From: an uncultured Lachnospiraceae bacterium
Lineage (GTDB): Bacteria > Bacillota > Clostridia > Lachnospirales > Lachnospiraceae
DNA length: 49,675 nucleotides
Assembly (NCBI GenBank): GCA_947164865.1
Contig: CAMUYA010000025.1
Location: forward strand, 1 to 49,675
Direction: 5' to 3'
Shown: one piece after another, positions 27,393 to 37,541 of the stretch
How the letters are laid out: each line of letters begins with the position of its first letter
Numbering within the stretch: the stretch's first letter is position 1
Notes under the pieces: generated by a model
Told to the model about the DNA's origin: nothing
What the model saw: only the letters and a program-made list of their open reading frames with translations
The model's database searches: none
Position numbers and translations under genes: made by a program

Positions 27393-30050
27393 TTATACCT
27401 GTCCCTCAAGCACTTTTGCAGCTTCTGCTACAGCAGCGGGAATGCCTGCGGGGTTCTTACCTCCGGCTTGTGCCATATTGGGACGTCCTCCTCCGCCGCC
27501 TCCTACAAGGGCGGCGATTCCCTTTATAAGATTTCCTGCGTGCGCTCCCTTCGAAACCGCACCGTCGGTAGCCATCGCGACCATGTTCACTTTTCCGTCG
27601 GCTTCCGAAAGAAGGACCACAACACCTTCACCGATCTTGGCCTTGAGCTGGTCTCCCAGGTCTCTGAGGCCGTTCATATCCACTCCCGCTACGTCCGTTG
27701 CCAGGAGCTTAACGCCCTTAACCTCGATCACTTTATCCATTACATCGCCGAGAGCTTCCTTTGCGGCTTTGGACTTAAGAGATTCATTCTCACTCTTAAG
27801 CTCTTTGATCTCCGCATTCATCTTCTCGAGCTTGTCAATAAGAGTGGCCGGTGTGGCTTTTACAAGCTTTGCTGCCTCCTCAAGCTCATTTTCAAGCTTT
27901 GAGTAGTAATCGGTCACATTTGTACCGGTCAATGCTTCGATCCTTCTGGTTCCGGCTGCAACGCCGCTCTCTGAAAGGATCTTGAAACTCATGATCTCGC
28001 CGGTGGACGATACGTGGGTACCTCCGCAGAGTTCCTTTGAAAAGTCGCCCATGCTGACAACTCTTACGGACTCTCCGTACTTTTCTCCAAAGAGTGCCGT
28101 AGCTCCGCTCTTCTTTGCCTCATCTATACTCATAACATTTGTTGTGACGGCAAGATTCTCGGCAATCTTGGCATTTACGATAGCTTCAACCCTCTTTATC
28201 TCATCCCTTGTCATGGCCTGGGAATGGGAGAAGTCAAATCTTGTCCTGTCGGGATCCTGATAGGAGCCTGCCTGTGATACATGATCGCCAAGCACTTCCC
28301 TTAATGCGCTCTGAAGAAGGTGTGTTGCGGAGTGATTCCTGCAGGTCTTTGCCCTGTTTGCCGCATCAACATTCAAAGATACGCCGTCCCCGTTCTTAAA
28401 GCTTCCGCTTACGACTTTTCCGATGTGCGCGGTTCTTCCGCCCGCCACATGGATGGTCTCGGTCACTTCAAATTTAGAGCCGTCTTTACCGAGTATCTCA
28501 CCTATATCTCCTACCTGACCGCCCATTGTTCCGTAGAAGGTGGTCCTGTCGGTGATAATGCTTCCCTGCTCGCCTGACGAAAGCTCGCTTACGAGTGAAT
28601 CGGCATTCGCAAGAGCAAGCACCTTTCCGTCGCATCCCAGGGCATCATATCCCAGGAATTCACACTTAATGCTTTCATCCAGCTTATCAAACACTCCTGC
28701 TGAAATGGACAGATTAGCAGAGAAATTCTGGTTACTTCTGGCAAGCTCTTTCTGCTTTGCCATGGCATCCTTGAAGCCTTCCTCATCAACGGAAAAGCCT
28801 TCTTCCTCCGCCATCTCAAGAGTAACTTCATAGGGGAAACCGAATGTATCATAAAGGCGGAATGCCTCTTTGCCTTCGATCTGCTTTGATCCCGAAGTCT
28901 TCTTGGCATCAAGGATCTTTCTGAATTCCTTCATACCGTTTTCAAGAGTACTCTCAAAACGATTGATCTCCTTTTTGAGTTCGCCGAGGATATAATCCTT
29001 GTTCTTTACAAGAAGTGGATATCCCTCGCTGTAGATATCGTCAATATAGATGCTTGCAACGGATACAAGCTGCTCGGCATTTAATCCAAGGCTCCTTCCG
29101 TGCCTTACCGCACGGCGGATAAGTCTTCTTAAGATGTAGCCTGCTCCGGTATTGTCGGGAAGAAGCTTAGCCTCGTCTCCGATAAGCATAACGCCGGTTC
29201 TTAAGTGATCTGCCACGATCCTCATGGAGCGGGTATTCTTATCTTCGGCATCATACTTGAATCCGCTGAGCTCCTCGATCCTTGCTATAACAGATGCAAA
29301 AAGCTCTGTCTTATACACATCGTCAATACCGTTTAAGAATGCAAAGTTTCTCTCAAGTCCCCAGCCGGTATCAACGTTTTTCTGCTTAAGAGGAGTGAGA
29401 TGTCCGTCGTGATGCTTTTCATACTGCATGAACACATCGTTTCCCACCTCGGTATATCTGCCGCAGTGGCATCCGGGCTTGCAGTCCGGTCCGCAGGGAG
29501 CCTTAGTATCATCTATAAAGAACATCTCCGAATCCGGCCCGCAGGGTCCGTATTCAAGTCCCCACCAGTTATCCTCGGCGGGAAGGTAGTAAATATTCTC
29601 TTTCTTAAATCCCGAAAGCTCACGGAACCTGGCACCCTCTTCATCCCTGGGAGCATTCTCGTCACCCGCGAATACCGTTGCCGCAAGATGATCGGCATCA
29701 AATCCGAACACCTGTGTAAGAAGCTCAAAGCTCCATTTGCAACGCTCCTCCTTAAAGTAATCTCCAAGGCTCCAGCTTCCCATCATCTCGAAGAATGTAA
29801 GGTGGCTCTTATCGCCCACGGAATCTATATCGTTGGTACGCACGCAGCCCTGTATATTGCAGAGCCTTGTTCCCTTGGGATGTTTCTCTCCCAGCAGATA
29901 AGGCATAAGAGGCTGCATTCCGGCAACATTGAACATAACACCCGTCGATCCGTCAGATATAAGTGATACGGCTCCGATATCAACATGGCCGCGCTCCTTA
30001 TAGAAGTTAAGCCATGCATTTCGAAGTTCGTTATAAGTAAACTTTTTCAT
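27393..30050 (-). CDS. alaS: Alanyl-tRNA synthetase
   Basis: Charges tRNA-Ala and edits mischarged Ser/Gly. 885 residues, full length. Class II catalytic core at the N-terminus (FFEMMGSWSLGDYFKEE, GLERNFAFLNG), editing domain with HSATHLLQSALREVLG (near 570) and the zinc-type CGGTHVSSTGEI (near 670), a coiled segment (about 725-765), and the C-terminal Gly-rich domain GGGGGGRPNMAQAGG. ATG at 30050. Only 11 bases separate it from glyS, so the two synthetase genes probably share a transcript. Confidence 0.98.
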   Translation of the reverse strand: MKKFTYNELRNAWLNFYKERGHVDIGAVSLISDGSTGVMFNVAGMQPLMPYLLGEKHPKGTRLCNIQGCVRTNDIDSVGDKSHLTFFEMMGSWSLGDYFKEERCKWSFELLTQVFGFDADHLAATVFAGDENAPRDEEGARFRELSGFKKENIYYLPAEDNWWGLEYGPCGPDSEMFFIDDTKAPCGPDCKPGCHCGRYTEVGNDVFMQYEKHHDGHLTPLKQKNVDTGWGLERNFAFLNGIDDVYKTELFASVIARIEELSGFKYDAEDKNTRSMRIVADHLRTGVMLIGDEAKLLPDNTGAGYILRRLIRRAVRHGRSLGLNAEQLVSVASIYIDDIYSEGYPLLVKNKDYILGELKKEINRFESTLENGMKEFRKILDAKKTSGSKQIEGKEAFRLYDTFGFPYEVTLEMAEEEGFSVDEEGFKDAMAKQKELARSNQNFSANLSISAGVFDKLDESIKCEFLGYDALGCDGKVLALANADSLVSELSSGEQGSIITDRTTFYGTMGGQVGDIGEILGKDGSKFEVTETIHVAGGRTAHIGKVVSGSFKNGDGVSLNVDAANRAKTCRNHSATHLLQSALREVLGDHVSQAGSYQDPDRTRFDFSHSQAMTRDEIKRVEAIVNAKIAENLAVTTNVMSIDEAKKSGATALFGEKYGESVRVVSMGDFSKELCGGTHVSSTGEIMSFKILSESGVAAGTRRIEALTGTNVTDYYSKLENELEEAAKLVKATPATLIDKLEKMNAEIKELKSENESLKSKAAKEALGDVMDKVIEVKGVKLLATDVAGVDMNGLRDLGDQLKAKIGEGVVVLLSEADGKVNMVAMATDGAVSKGAHAGNLIKGIAALVGGGGGGRPNMAQAGGKNPAGIPAAVAEAAKVLEGQV

Positions 30051-30061
30051 TTCATTCCCCT

Positions 30062-31468
30062 TTAAAACTCAAATTTATCCGCAAAGAATGCATCAAGTTC
30101 GGAAATCGCAACTCTCTCCTGCTCCATGGAATCACGGAATCTTACCGTTACCATGTTGTCGGTCTCCGAATCGAAATCATAAGTTACGCAGAAAGGAGTA
30201 CCGATCTCATCCTGACGGCGATAACGCTTACCGATGTTTCCTCTGTCATCGAACTCGCAATTGTACTTCTTGGAAAGCTGGGCATATACCTTCTCGGCGC
30301 CCTCATTGAGCTTCTTTGAAAGCGGAAGCACGCCGATCTTTACAGGCGCAAGTGCGGGATGGAAACGAAGAACGGTTCTCATATCGGGAGCCTCTTCGGT
30401 TCCTATGTTCTCCTCGTCGTAAGCTTCGCAAAGGAAAGCAAGAACCACACGGTCCGCCCCCAGGGAAGGCTCAACGACATAAGGAATATACCTTTCGTTT
30501 GTCTCATCATCAAAGTAGCTCATATCCTCTTTGGATACATTCTGATGCTGAGTAAGGTCGTAGTCGGTTCTTGAAGCGATTCCCCAGAGCTCACCCCAGT
30601 CGGTGAAGGGGAAGGCATACTCTATATCGGTGGTATGATCGCTGTAGAACGAAAGCTCCTCGGGATCGTGATCGCGAAGGCGAAGGTTTTCCTTCTTGAT
30701 GCCGAGAGAAAGAAGCCATTCGTAGCAGGTCTTTCTCCAGTATTCAAACCACTCTGTCTGAGTTCCGGGCTTGCAGAAGAACTCCAGCTCCATCTGCTCA
30801 AACTCTCTGGTACGGAAAGTGAAGTTCCCGGGAGTGATCTCGTTACGGAATGATTTACCTATCTGGCATATTCCGAAAGGAACCTTCTTGCGGGATGTGC
30901 GCTGCACATTCTTAAAGTTTACGAATATACCCTGTGCTGTCTCGGGACGGAGATAAACAACACTCTTTGCATCCTCGGTAACACCCTGAAAGGTCTTGAA
31001 CATAAGATTAAATTCTCTTATGCTTGTAAAACTGTGCTTTCCGCATGAAGGACAGGGAACATTGTTATCGTTTATGAATTTCTCCATTTCTTCATGTGAC
31101 CAGCCGTCAACCGATGACTTTAATTCTATTCCGTTCTCGGCAGCGTAATCCTCGATGAGCTTGTCTGCGCGGAAACGCTCGTGGCACTCCTTGCAATCCA
31201 TAAGAGGATCCGAGAAGCTTCCCAGGTGACCTGAAGCTATCCATGTCTGGGGGTTCATCAGTATCGCACAGTCAACACCCACATTGTGAGGGTTCTCCTG
31301 CACGAACTTCTGCCACCACGCCTTTTTAACATTGTTCTTCAGTTCCACTCCGAGATTACCGTAATCCCATGTGTTGGCAAGTCCGCCGTAAATCTCCGAG
31401 CCGGGGTAAACAAAGCCCCTTGCTTTAGCCAGATTAACGATCTTGTCCATTGTCTTTTCCATAACCAT
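30062..31468 (-). CDS. glyS: Glycyl-tRNA synthetase, alpha2 type
   Basis: Class II synthetase of the dimeric, archaeal/eukaryote-like form (single chain), not the alpha/beta GlyQS form. 468 residues, typical for this type in Firmicutes. Motifs: [20 protein letters not shown] at the N-terminus, [16 protein letters not shown] (motif 2 region), [11 protein letters not shown], and the anticodon-binding domain near 370-460. GGAGG lies six bases before the ATG at 31468. A promoter with about 80 bases of leader precedes it. No T-box antiterminator could be recognised in that short leader. Confidence 0.97.
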   Translation of the reverse strand: MVMEKTMDKIVNLAKARGFVYPGSEIYGGLANTWDYGNLGVELKNNVKKAWWQKFVQENPHNVGVDCAILMNPQTWIASGHLGSFSDPLMDCKECHERFRADKLIEDYAAENGIELKSSVDGWSHEEMEKFINDNNVPCPSCGKHSFTSIREFNLMFKTFQGVTEDAKSVVYLRPETAQGIFVNFKNVQRTSRKKVPFGICQIGKSFRNEITPGNFTFRTREFEQMELEFFCKPGTQTEWFEYWRKTCYEWLLSLGIKKENLRLRDHDPEELSFYSDHTTDIEYAFPFTDWGELWGIASRTDYDLTQHQNVSKEDMSYFDDETNERYIPYVVEPSLGADRVVLAFLCEAYDEENIGTEEAPDMRTVLRFHPALAPVKIGVLPLSKKLNEGAEKVYAQLSKKYNCEFDDRGNIGKRYRRQDEIGTPFCVTYDFDSETDNMVTVRFRDSMEQERVAISELDAFFADKFEF

Positions 31469-31556
31469 CCTCCATTTACGGCGCTGTCAGCGTCTTTTTA
31501 TATATTGATCGCAAAAAATAAACCAGATGTATTTCAAAACAGAATACAACTGATTT

Positions 31557-31585
31557 ATTATACCCTAAAAGTGCCCTAAAAACAA
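31557..31585 (-). promoter_or_regulatory. Promoter of the glyS-alaS unit
   Basis: A perfect TATAAT (31557-31562) with TTGTTT (31580-31585) 17 bases upstream on the minus strand. It lies just after the recO stop and would give a leader of about 80 bases. The spacer contains two copies of TTTTAGGG, whose meaning is unclear. Confidence 0.6.
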
Positions 31586-31600
31586 TATTTTTCTGTATTT

Positions 31601-32254
31601 TTAGCCGTTTAATCCCTCAAGGATATCAAGGCTTCTGAAACTGTGCTCCATGTATCTTTTACGGTACATTTCCGCAACATTTCCAAGCTCATCCAGCACA
31701 CTGTCCGTAACCTTAAAGCTGTAAAGTGATTCTATGGGACTGTTTGCTATGAAATCGAGAGTATACAGTGCAGATCCGCTCAGAGTCATATTATCCGGCG
31801 CTCCCGGATACTCTCCGTTTACGGCAATACTCTTTAGCTCATAGATATATCTTACCAGTCTGTCGTTTAAGCTCGGTGCGCACAGCGCCCTGAGAGACTG
31901 GTAAAACAGCTTCATCATCTCCCTCTCATCATTGTTCTCACGGCAGTAATAGTCGGCGATCTCGGCAAAATACGCCGCATAGAAGGAGCCATCAAGGTCG
32001 GTACGGAATTCCTCGAAATAATTCTTTATATCCGCTTCCGCTATATTGTAAGCATCTCTTCCCTCATACAGCTTAAAGCTCCCGAAGCAGAAAGGGCATG
32101 TGGTGCCGGAAAAGCGCGAATTAGGCTTTCTTGCCCCTCTGGCAAAGGCTGATATCTTGCCGCGTGAGTTGGTGAGGATCGTAACTCTTCTGTCACTCTC
32201 GCCTATAGGCATCTGTTTTATTATGATTCCGGTGACCAAGATAAAATCCTGCAT
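31601..32254 (-). CDS. recO: DNA repair protein RecO
   Basis: Recombination mediator that helps load RecA onto SSB-covered DNA (RecFOR pathway). 217 residues, shorter than the usual 240-250. The N-terminal OB fold is clear (TGIIIKQMPIGESDRRVTIL, GKISAFARGARKPNSRF). The C-terminal helical domain is present, but the usual zinc-binding Cys cluster seems to be lacking; the corresponding segment reads KSIAVNGEYPGAPDN. ATG at 32254, six bases after the era stop; era and recO are often adjacent in Firmicutes. Confidence 0.92.
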   Translation of the reverse strand: MQDFILVTGIIIKQMPIGESDRRVTILTNSRGKISAFARGARKPNSRFSGTTCPFCFGSFKLYEGRDAYNIAEADIKNYFEEFRTDLDGSFYAAYFAEIADYYCRENNDEREMMKLFYQSLRALCAPSLNDRLVRYIYELKSIAVNGEYPGAPDNMTLSGSALYTLDFIANSPIESLYSFKVTDSVLDELGNVAEMYRKRYMEHSFRSLDILEGLNG

Positions 32255-32260
32255 TTTATA

Positions 32261-33184
32261 CTAACTGTCCTCTTCGTTGTATCCGAAATTCTTTAATAGG
32301 AAATCGGAGTCCCTCCAGTCCTTTTTAACCTTGACCCAAAGCTGCAGATTGATCTTTGCCTCGAGCATTTCCTCTATTTCCGGACGGGCCTGGGATCCGA
32401 TCTTTTTGAGCATGGCTCCGCCCTTACCGATGATGATGCCCTTGTGAGAATCCTTTTCGCAATAGATATTTGCTTCCACATCATAGATATTTCCGCGGTT
32501 TTTCATCTGCTCTATGGTCACGGCGATCCCGTGGGGGATCTCGTCGGATAAAAGCCTTAGCGCCTTTTCCCTTATTATCTCGGCTGCTATCTGCCTGATG
32601 GGCTGATCCGTGACGGTATCCTCATCAAAGTACATTTCACCGTAGGGGAGATACTTAAATATCTCATTCATGAGTTCATCACAGTTATCACCGCGCTTTG
32701 CGGAAACCGGTATCACTTCGGCAAAATCCAGTTTCTTGCGATAGGTATCGATAAAGGGAAGCAGCTCCTCCTTCTTAACGGTATCTATCTTGTTAACCGC
32801 CAGGAACACCGGGCATTTTGCTTTCTTTAAAAGCTCGATTATATGCTTCTCGCCTGCACCTATATAGTCCGTGGGCTCCACAAGCCAAATGGCAATATCG
32901 ACTTCACTCAGGGTGCTTTTGGCGGCATTTACCATATAATCCCCGAGTTTGTTGTGGGATTTGTGTATACCCGGAGTGTCCAGAAAAACGATCTGTCCTC
33001 TGTCGTCGGTATATACAGTCTGAATTTTATTTCTAGTTGTCTGGGGCTTATTTGACGTGATTGCGATCTTCTGCCCGATAAGCCTGTTCATAAGTGTTGA
33101 TTTACCCACATTGGGGCGTCCGATAAATGTCACGTAACCCGATTTTTTCATATTATCCATAATACACAAATTCCGGCGTGCCAT
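32261..33184 (-). CDS. era: GTPase Era
   Basis: Ribosome assembly GTPase binding the 3' end of 16S rRNA. About 300 residues. GTPase motifs: GRPNVGKSTLMNRLIG (G1), effector loop with TTRNKI, DTPGIHK (G3), NKID (G4), and SAK (G5). The C-terminal KH domain has IIIGKGGAMLKKIG. Three in-frame ATGs (33184, 33160, 33151) are possible and none has a strong ribosome site; most Era proteins begin shortly before KSGYVTFIG, which favours one of the two later ones. Confidence 0.96.
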   Translation of the reverse strand: MARRNLCIMDNMKKSGYVTFIGRPNVGKSTLMNRLIGQKIAITSNKPQTTRNKIQTVYTDDRGQIVFLDTPGIHKSHNKLGDYMVNAAKSTLSEVDIAIWLVEPTDYIGAGEKHIIELLKKAKCPVFLAVNKIDTVKKEELLPFIDTYRKKLDFAEVIPVSAKRGDNCDELMNEIFKYLPYGEMYFDEDTVTDQPIRQIAAEIIREKALRLLSDEIPHGIAVTIEQMKNRGNIYDVEANIYCEKDSHKGIIIGKGGAMLKKIGSQARPEIEEMLEAKINLQLWVKVKKDWRDSDFLLKNFGYNEEDS

Positions 33185-33211
33185 ACCACCCAGTATGACA
33201 CACCGGCTACA

Positions 33212-33231
33212 GATAAAGCGATCACTTTATC
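33212..33231 (-). terminator. Hairpin between the DUF4349 gene and era
   Basis: GATAAAG-(6)-CTTTATC is a perfect seven-base-pair hairpin located 16 bases after the stop of the lipoprotein gene. No U-run follows on the minus strand, so termination is doubtful; it could be a processing or regulatory hairpin upstream of era. Confidence 0.3.
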
Positions 33232-33246
33232 CGTTCAATTCCAATC

Positions 33247-34500
33247 TTAGTTTTTCTTTTCCTCGGCTGTAGTTTCTTTCTTTTCATCAGCTGCTGCTAC
33301 CTTCTTTTCTTCCTTTGCGGGTGCAGCTTTTGCGTCTTGAGCGGGAGCCGCCTGCGCGGGTTTTGCTACAGTATTTACCTGAACGGGAGCATATCCGTAA
33401 ACTACCGGCTGCTGGCCGTAAACGAACTGACCCTGAGGCTGTGCGGGTGAATTCTTGGCAGCTTCTTCACGACGCTTTCTGCTCTTCTTGATGTTGTATT
33501 TTACAATTGCTCTTACACCCATTGCGATACCGAAGATGATGCCGCCCCAGAGGATGAGGTGAGGAAGGGCTGCTATGAACCAGATAATAAAGTTCTGGAA
33601 GCCGTCACCCATATTGGTCATGCTGTTTTTGAATCTATTTGACAGTCTGTCCCAGAAGGTTTCTGGTTCGGGCTCTACGATAGTGAGTTCCTTAACCTCG
33701 GTTATAGTCATATACACAGTGCTGTATGTAACCTTATTATCGTAGGTGCGAAGCTGTGATTCCATGCTCTGAAGCTGATAACGGATATCCGTGATCTTAT
33801 CCTCGATGGTGAGGATGTCATACATCTCGGTAGCTTCCTCCATAAGCTGAAGAAGGGTCTGCTCTTCAGTCTCGAGTGCAGCCTTGTGGCTCTCAAGATC
33901 AACATATGAAAGAGTGATATCCTCTACGCTTTCGCTCTTACTCTTAACATTGCAGAGAGGTGAGAAGCTCTCAAGGAATGCATCAAGATTCTCTCTGGGA
34001 ACGCGGATGGTGTAGCTGGCGTTTCTCGCTGTGGGATCGGTATAACGTCCGTAATAGTCATAATAGGTGCCGTTCCATGTATTCTGGCTCTCAACATATC
34101 CGTCAAACATATCGACCTGGGTTTCCAGCGTGTTTATCAGCTGATCAAACTCCTTGGTCTCAACATCCAGATTAACTGTCTTTATGAGTTTTCTGTTGTT
34201 GTCAACCTTCTTTTTCTCGGAAACAGATGCGGAATCGTCAACAGTATCCGCTACAGCGCCGCTTGAAGTACCGAATTCATCATAGCTTTCGTCATACTCT
34301 GCTGCTGTCTCTGTGGTTTCCTCGGGATAATACTCATAATCATAATCGTCATAGTATGCCGAATCGGATGTTACAGCGCTGTCTGCATATGCTCCTTTAG
34401 AATTGCTGAGGCTGGGAGCGTTGCTTCCGCCGCCGCATGCTGTTAGAAGCATTGCGCTTGATAATGCTATTCCTGTTAATGCCAAAAATCTCTTTTTCAT
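33247..34500 (-). CDS. DUF4349-domain lipoprotein
   Basis: 417 residues. The N-terminus is a lipoprotein signal peptide with lipobox LTAC (C22), followed by a low-complexity acidic stretch rich in Tyr, Asp and Ser (about 30-90). The DUF4349 region runs from about 95 to 320 (RKLIKTVNLDVETKEFDQLI, ASYTIRVPRENLDAFLES) with a long coiled coil around 205-260. A transmembrane helix (about 308-335) and a basic, Ala/Pro/Gln/Lys-rich C-tail follow. Function of the family is unknown. AAGGAGG precedes the ATG at 34500. The 119-base gap upstream contains a possible TATTAT (34573-34578) without a good -35; nothing else is seen there. Confidence 0.88.
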   Translation of the reverse strand: MKKRFLALTGIALSSAMLLTACGGGSNAPSLSNSKGAYADSAVTSDSAYYDDYDYEYYPEETTETAAEYDESYDEFGTSSGAVADTVDDSASVSEKKKVDNNRKLIKTVNLDVETKEFDQLINTLETQVDMFDGYVESQNTWNGTYYDYYGRYTDPTARNASYTIRVPRENLDAFLESFSPLCNVKSKSESVEDITLSYVDLESHKAALETEEQTLLQLMEEATEMYDILTIEDKITDIRYQLQSMESQLRTYDNKVTYSTVYMTITEVKELTIVEPEPETFWDRLSNRFKNSMTNMGDGFQNFIIWFIAALPHLILWGGIIFGIAMGVRAIVKYNIKKSRKRREEAAKNSPAQPQGQFVYGQQPVVYGYAPVQVNTVAKPAQAAPAQDAKAAPAKEEKKVAAADEKKETTAEEKKN

Positions 34501-34619
34501 AAGCTCCTCCTTGTTGTCCTTATGGACCGGTTTTATTTGCTCCTGAAAAACACTTTTTATGTCCTTCTGCCTATAATACAGACCGAAATAATAAAATGTT
34601 GCATTAATTATGAAAAATT

Positions 34620-37538
34620 TTAAAAAAGATTTTCAACCTTGTCAAACAGTTCGCTGTTTTCCTTTATTGCAGCAGCGCTTCCCACCACAACAAGACGTTT
34701 TTTCGAAAGGATTGACTTAAGGTAAGCAGCACATTTTCTGATGTCTTCGGGCGTGCAGCTCAAAGTCTCGTCTCTTCTTTTCTGAACATCCTCAAGCTTT
34801 GTACCTGTCATATAAGCTCTGAGTGATCTTAAGCCCTTAAGTGCCGGAGTAAGAGGAATATCCAGCTCACTGAATGTACCTATGACAAATTTGGTCATGG
34901 TTCTCTCATCCACATCAAACTTCTCTATAAAGGAAGGCGCATCTTCGTATACTTTGATAGTTCCTTCAAGATTCGGATCACGGTATGAAACAAAATATCC
35001 TATTCCGTTCTTTCCAAACCTGGAGAAGCATCCGTAGGCTCCGCCCTTTACGCGCACATTTTCCCACAGATACTGGTATCCGAGAATAGTCTTTAATACA
35101 GGGATATAGCCGTTTATCTTTTCGCCCTTTTCAAGGAAATACCCTGCCCTGCATACATACTGAACCTGGCCCGCGGTCATGAATCCCTCGTTTTCTTTGA
35201 GAAGTTCGGGTCTGAACTGTTCTTTTCTTACTTCGTCCCTGTAGAGAGAATCATCGATCTCCTTTATTATCCCTTTGAGATTTTCGGCGCCCTGTTCATT
35301 CTCGGATGTTATGTCTATAAAGAAGTTCTCGGGTCTGAAAATACATTTTGCCGTCTCTTTAAGCTTTGCGGTAAGCTCATCCTTTTTATCTTCGTAATTA
35401 TCTACAATATCGGAGATAAATCTGTAAAAGTCTATTCCGCTGTTTATCTCCATGATCCTGTCGGCGGTGCTGAGGCCTGCGGCCGCTCTTCCCGCAGCAA
35501 CGGAATGGGATGAGGATATCATCGAGGACTGCATCTGTGATCTCATCTCGGCGATTATCTCATAAAGCCTTACGGTATCATCAAGATGGGATTCAAAGAT
35601 GATCTCCTTGGCAAGCTCAAAAACGGCTTTGGTATTCTGATACAGATATTTTGATCTCATCTGGAAGGTGTAAACATACTTTTCGGGATCATCATCGCTC
35701 ACGAACATATCCTTTGAGAAGTTTAATCCGCCGGAAACAAGCCCCAGTTCATTGTTAAGATCCGCATATTTATGCTTGTCGGTATCGATCTGACCCAGCA
35801 CATTCTGAAGGATGGATGCATAAGGATACAGATCACCCGGAAGATCCTTAAGATCAAACAAAAGCGTTGTATAAGATATTCCGCAGGTACGGTAATCGTG
35901 AAGCAAAGCCTTTTTGCCGTCCACTTCCGATTCCTTTATGCTGAAGCCTTCCGCTTCCTTCTTTATATCGCTTCTTGAAAGGAGCGGGAGCTTTGCAAGG
36001 TTCTCGGGGGTATCGATCTGCTCCTGGAAGCTTCTTAATTTTTCAAAATCATCCCTGATCTTATCCAGTTCCTTATCGGATAATGAGCTCTGATATGCTG
36101 CAAGCTTTTCATCAAGCACCTTCTGCTTTTTGTCCGCAAGGCCAAGCTCCGGCTCAAGAATAACAAGGGATGAATGCTTATTATCCACAAAGATCGCCTT
36201 GAGGAGCTTTTCAAAATAATCGGTCTCAACATTCTTTTTCATCTTATCGAAAGTATCAAGCGCTTCGATATGAATGAAAGGCTTATCGTCATCATAAAGC
36301 CATGAATCGAGGGACTGAAGGCCGTACATGAGCCCCTTGGGGTAATGTCCGAAATCTGCCTCACGGTACTGAAATTCCTGCTTTACGATAGAGGACATCA
36401 ATGACTTTTTGTCAAATCCGTTCTTTACGATTCCGGCAATAACTTCATTTACAGTGTCCGTAAACTCTTTTTCTTTTGATACATCCGTACCCTTTGCAAT
36501 AATGGAAAAATAGGGCTGTTTGATACCGGGCTCGCAGATACTGTATACATCTGTTCCGATACCCTTTTCCACAAGTGCCTGCTTAAGCGGCGCACCGGGG
36601 GTGCTGATGAGTGCTGAATCGATCACGGAAAGAGCAAGATAAAGCTCTCTGTCCACGGACTGGCCGAAGGAGTAATTAAGAGAAAGGAATGTATTATCGC
36701 TTGCATCCTCACCTTCGGCAAGCGAGCACTTCTCCCTTACTACCTTTCTTGAATCGAATGCCTTCTGATCTTTGATCTCGGAATCCACGCTCCTGTGATC
36801 AAACTTTGAGAGATATTCTCTGTCTATATAATCAAGCTTTTCAGCCATATCCATATCTCCGTACAGATAGATATAACTGTTGGAGGGATGATAATATGAC
36901 CTGTGGAAATCAAGGAACTGCTCATATGTAAGATCGGGAATATAATCGGGATCTCCACCGGATTCAACTCCGTATATAGTGTCGGGATAAAGAGAGTTCA
37001 TGATCTGGCGGCTGAGCACTTCATCGGGTGAAGAAAAGGCGCCCTTCATCTCGTTATAAACCACACCGTTGACGATCAGCTTACCCTCTTCATCAAACTC
37101 ATAATGCCATCCTTCCTGGCGGAAAATTGATTCGTTTGTATAGGTATTGGGGTAGAAAACCGCATCCAGATAAACGTGCATAAGATTCTGGAAATCGGCA
37201 TCATTACAGCTGGCAACGGGATAAACCGTCTTATCCGGATATGTCATTGCGTTGAGGAAAGTGTTAAGAGATCCCTTCGCAAGCTCCACAAAAGGGTCCT
37301 TTACCGGGAACTCCTTCGATCCGCATAAAACCGAGTGCTCTGTTATATGTGCCACACCTGTCGAATCTGCGGGCGGTGTTCTGAATCCTATATAAAACAC
37401 TTTATTGTCATCATCATTTGATAAAAGTGCGAATCTTGCACCTGTCTTTTTATGGCGAAGCCTTATCGCGCGGCTTCCGATATCTTTTATCTCCCTGTCC
37501 TCAAGTATTTCATAGCTTTCAAGTTCTTCAAGTTTCAT
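34620..37538 (-). CDS. M16C metallopeptidase (insulinase family, presequence-protease type)
   Basis: Zinc peptidase predicted to degrade peptides inside a closed chamber formed by four homologous domains. 972 residues, right for the M16C subfamily. The inverted zinc motif HITEH is H64, E67, H68, followed by SVLCGSKEFPVKDPFVELAK and NAMTYPDKTVYPVAS. The C-terminal half has RVKGGAYGCFSRFGKNG, a conserved region of the inactive half. No signal peptide, so probably cytoplasmic. ATG at 37538, only three bases after the stop of a single-domain receiver gene, which suggests co-translation. Confidence 0.94.
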   Translation of the reverse strand: MKLEELESYEILEDREIKDIGSRAIRLRHKKTGARFALLSNDDDNKVFYIGFRTPPADSTGVAHITEHSVLCGSKEFPVKDPFVELAKGSLNTFLNAMTYPDKTVYPVASCNDADFQNLMHVYLDAVFYPNTYTNESIFRQEGWHYEFDEEGKLIVNGVVYNEMKGAFSSPDEVLSRQIMNSLYPDTIYGVESGGDPDYIPDLTYEQFLDFHRSYYHPSNSYIYLYGDMDMAEKLDYIDREYLSKFDHRSVDSEIKDQKAFDSRKVVREKCSLAEGEDASDNTFLSLNYSFGQSVDRELYLALSVIDSALISTPGAPLKQALVEKGIGTDVYSICEPGIKQPYFSIIAKGTDVSKEKEFTDTVNEVIAGIVKNGFDKKSLMSSIVKQEFQYREADFGHYPKGLMYGLQSLDSWLYDDDKPFIHIEALDTFDKMKKNVETDYFEKLLKAIFVDNKHSSLVILEPELGLADKKQKVLDEKLAAYQSSLSDKELDKIRDDFEKLRSFQEQIDTPENLAKLPLLSRSDIKKEAEGFSIKESEVDGKKALLHDYRTCGISYTTLLFDLKDLPGDLYPYASILQNVLGQIDTDKHKYADLNNELGLVSGGLNFSKDMFVSDDDPEKYVYTFQMRSKYLYQNTKAVFELAKEIIFESHLDDTVRLYEIIAEMRSQMQSSMISSSHSVAAGRAAAGLSTADRIMEINSGIDFYRFISDIVDNYEDKKDELTAKLKETAKCIFRPENFFIDITSENEQGAENLKGIIKEIDDSLYRDEVRKEQFRPELLKENEGFMTAGQVQYVCRAGYFLEKGEKINGYIPVLKTILGYQYLWENVRVKGGAYGCFSRFGKNGIGYFVSYRDPNLEGTIKVYEDAPSFIEKFDVDERTMTKFVIGTFSELDIPLTPALKGLRSLRAYMTGTKLEDVQKRRDETLSCTPEDIRKCAAYLKSILSKKRLVVVGSAAAIKENSELFDKVENLF

Positions 37539-37541
37539 TGA

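Noticed and set aside
27358..27906. Plus-strand open frame of 182 codons, rich in Pro/Ser/Ala
   Set aside because: Antisense to the alaS 3' end; composition mirrors the Gly/Ala-rich C-terminal domain of AlaRS.
31469..31556. T-box riboswitch before glyS
   Set aside because: The leader is only about 80 bases and lacks the TGGNACCGCG-type box; no specifier stem could be drawn.
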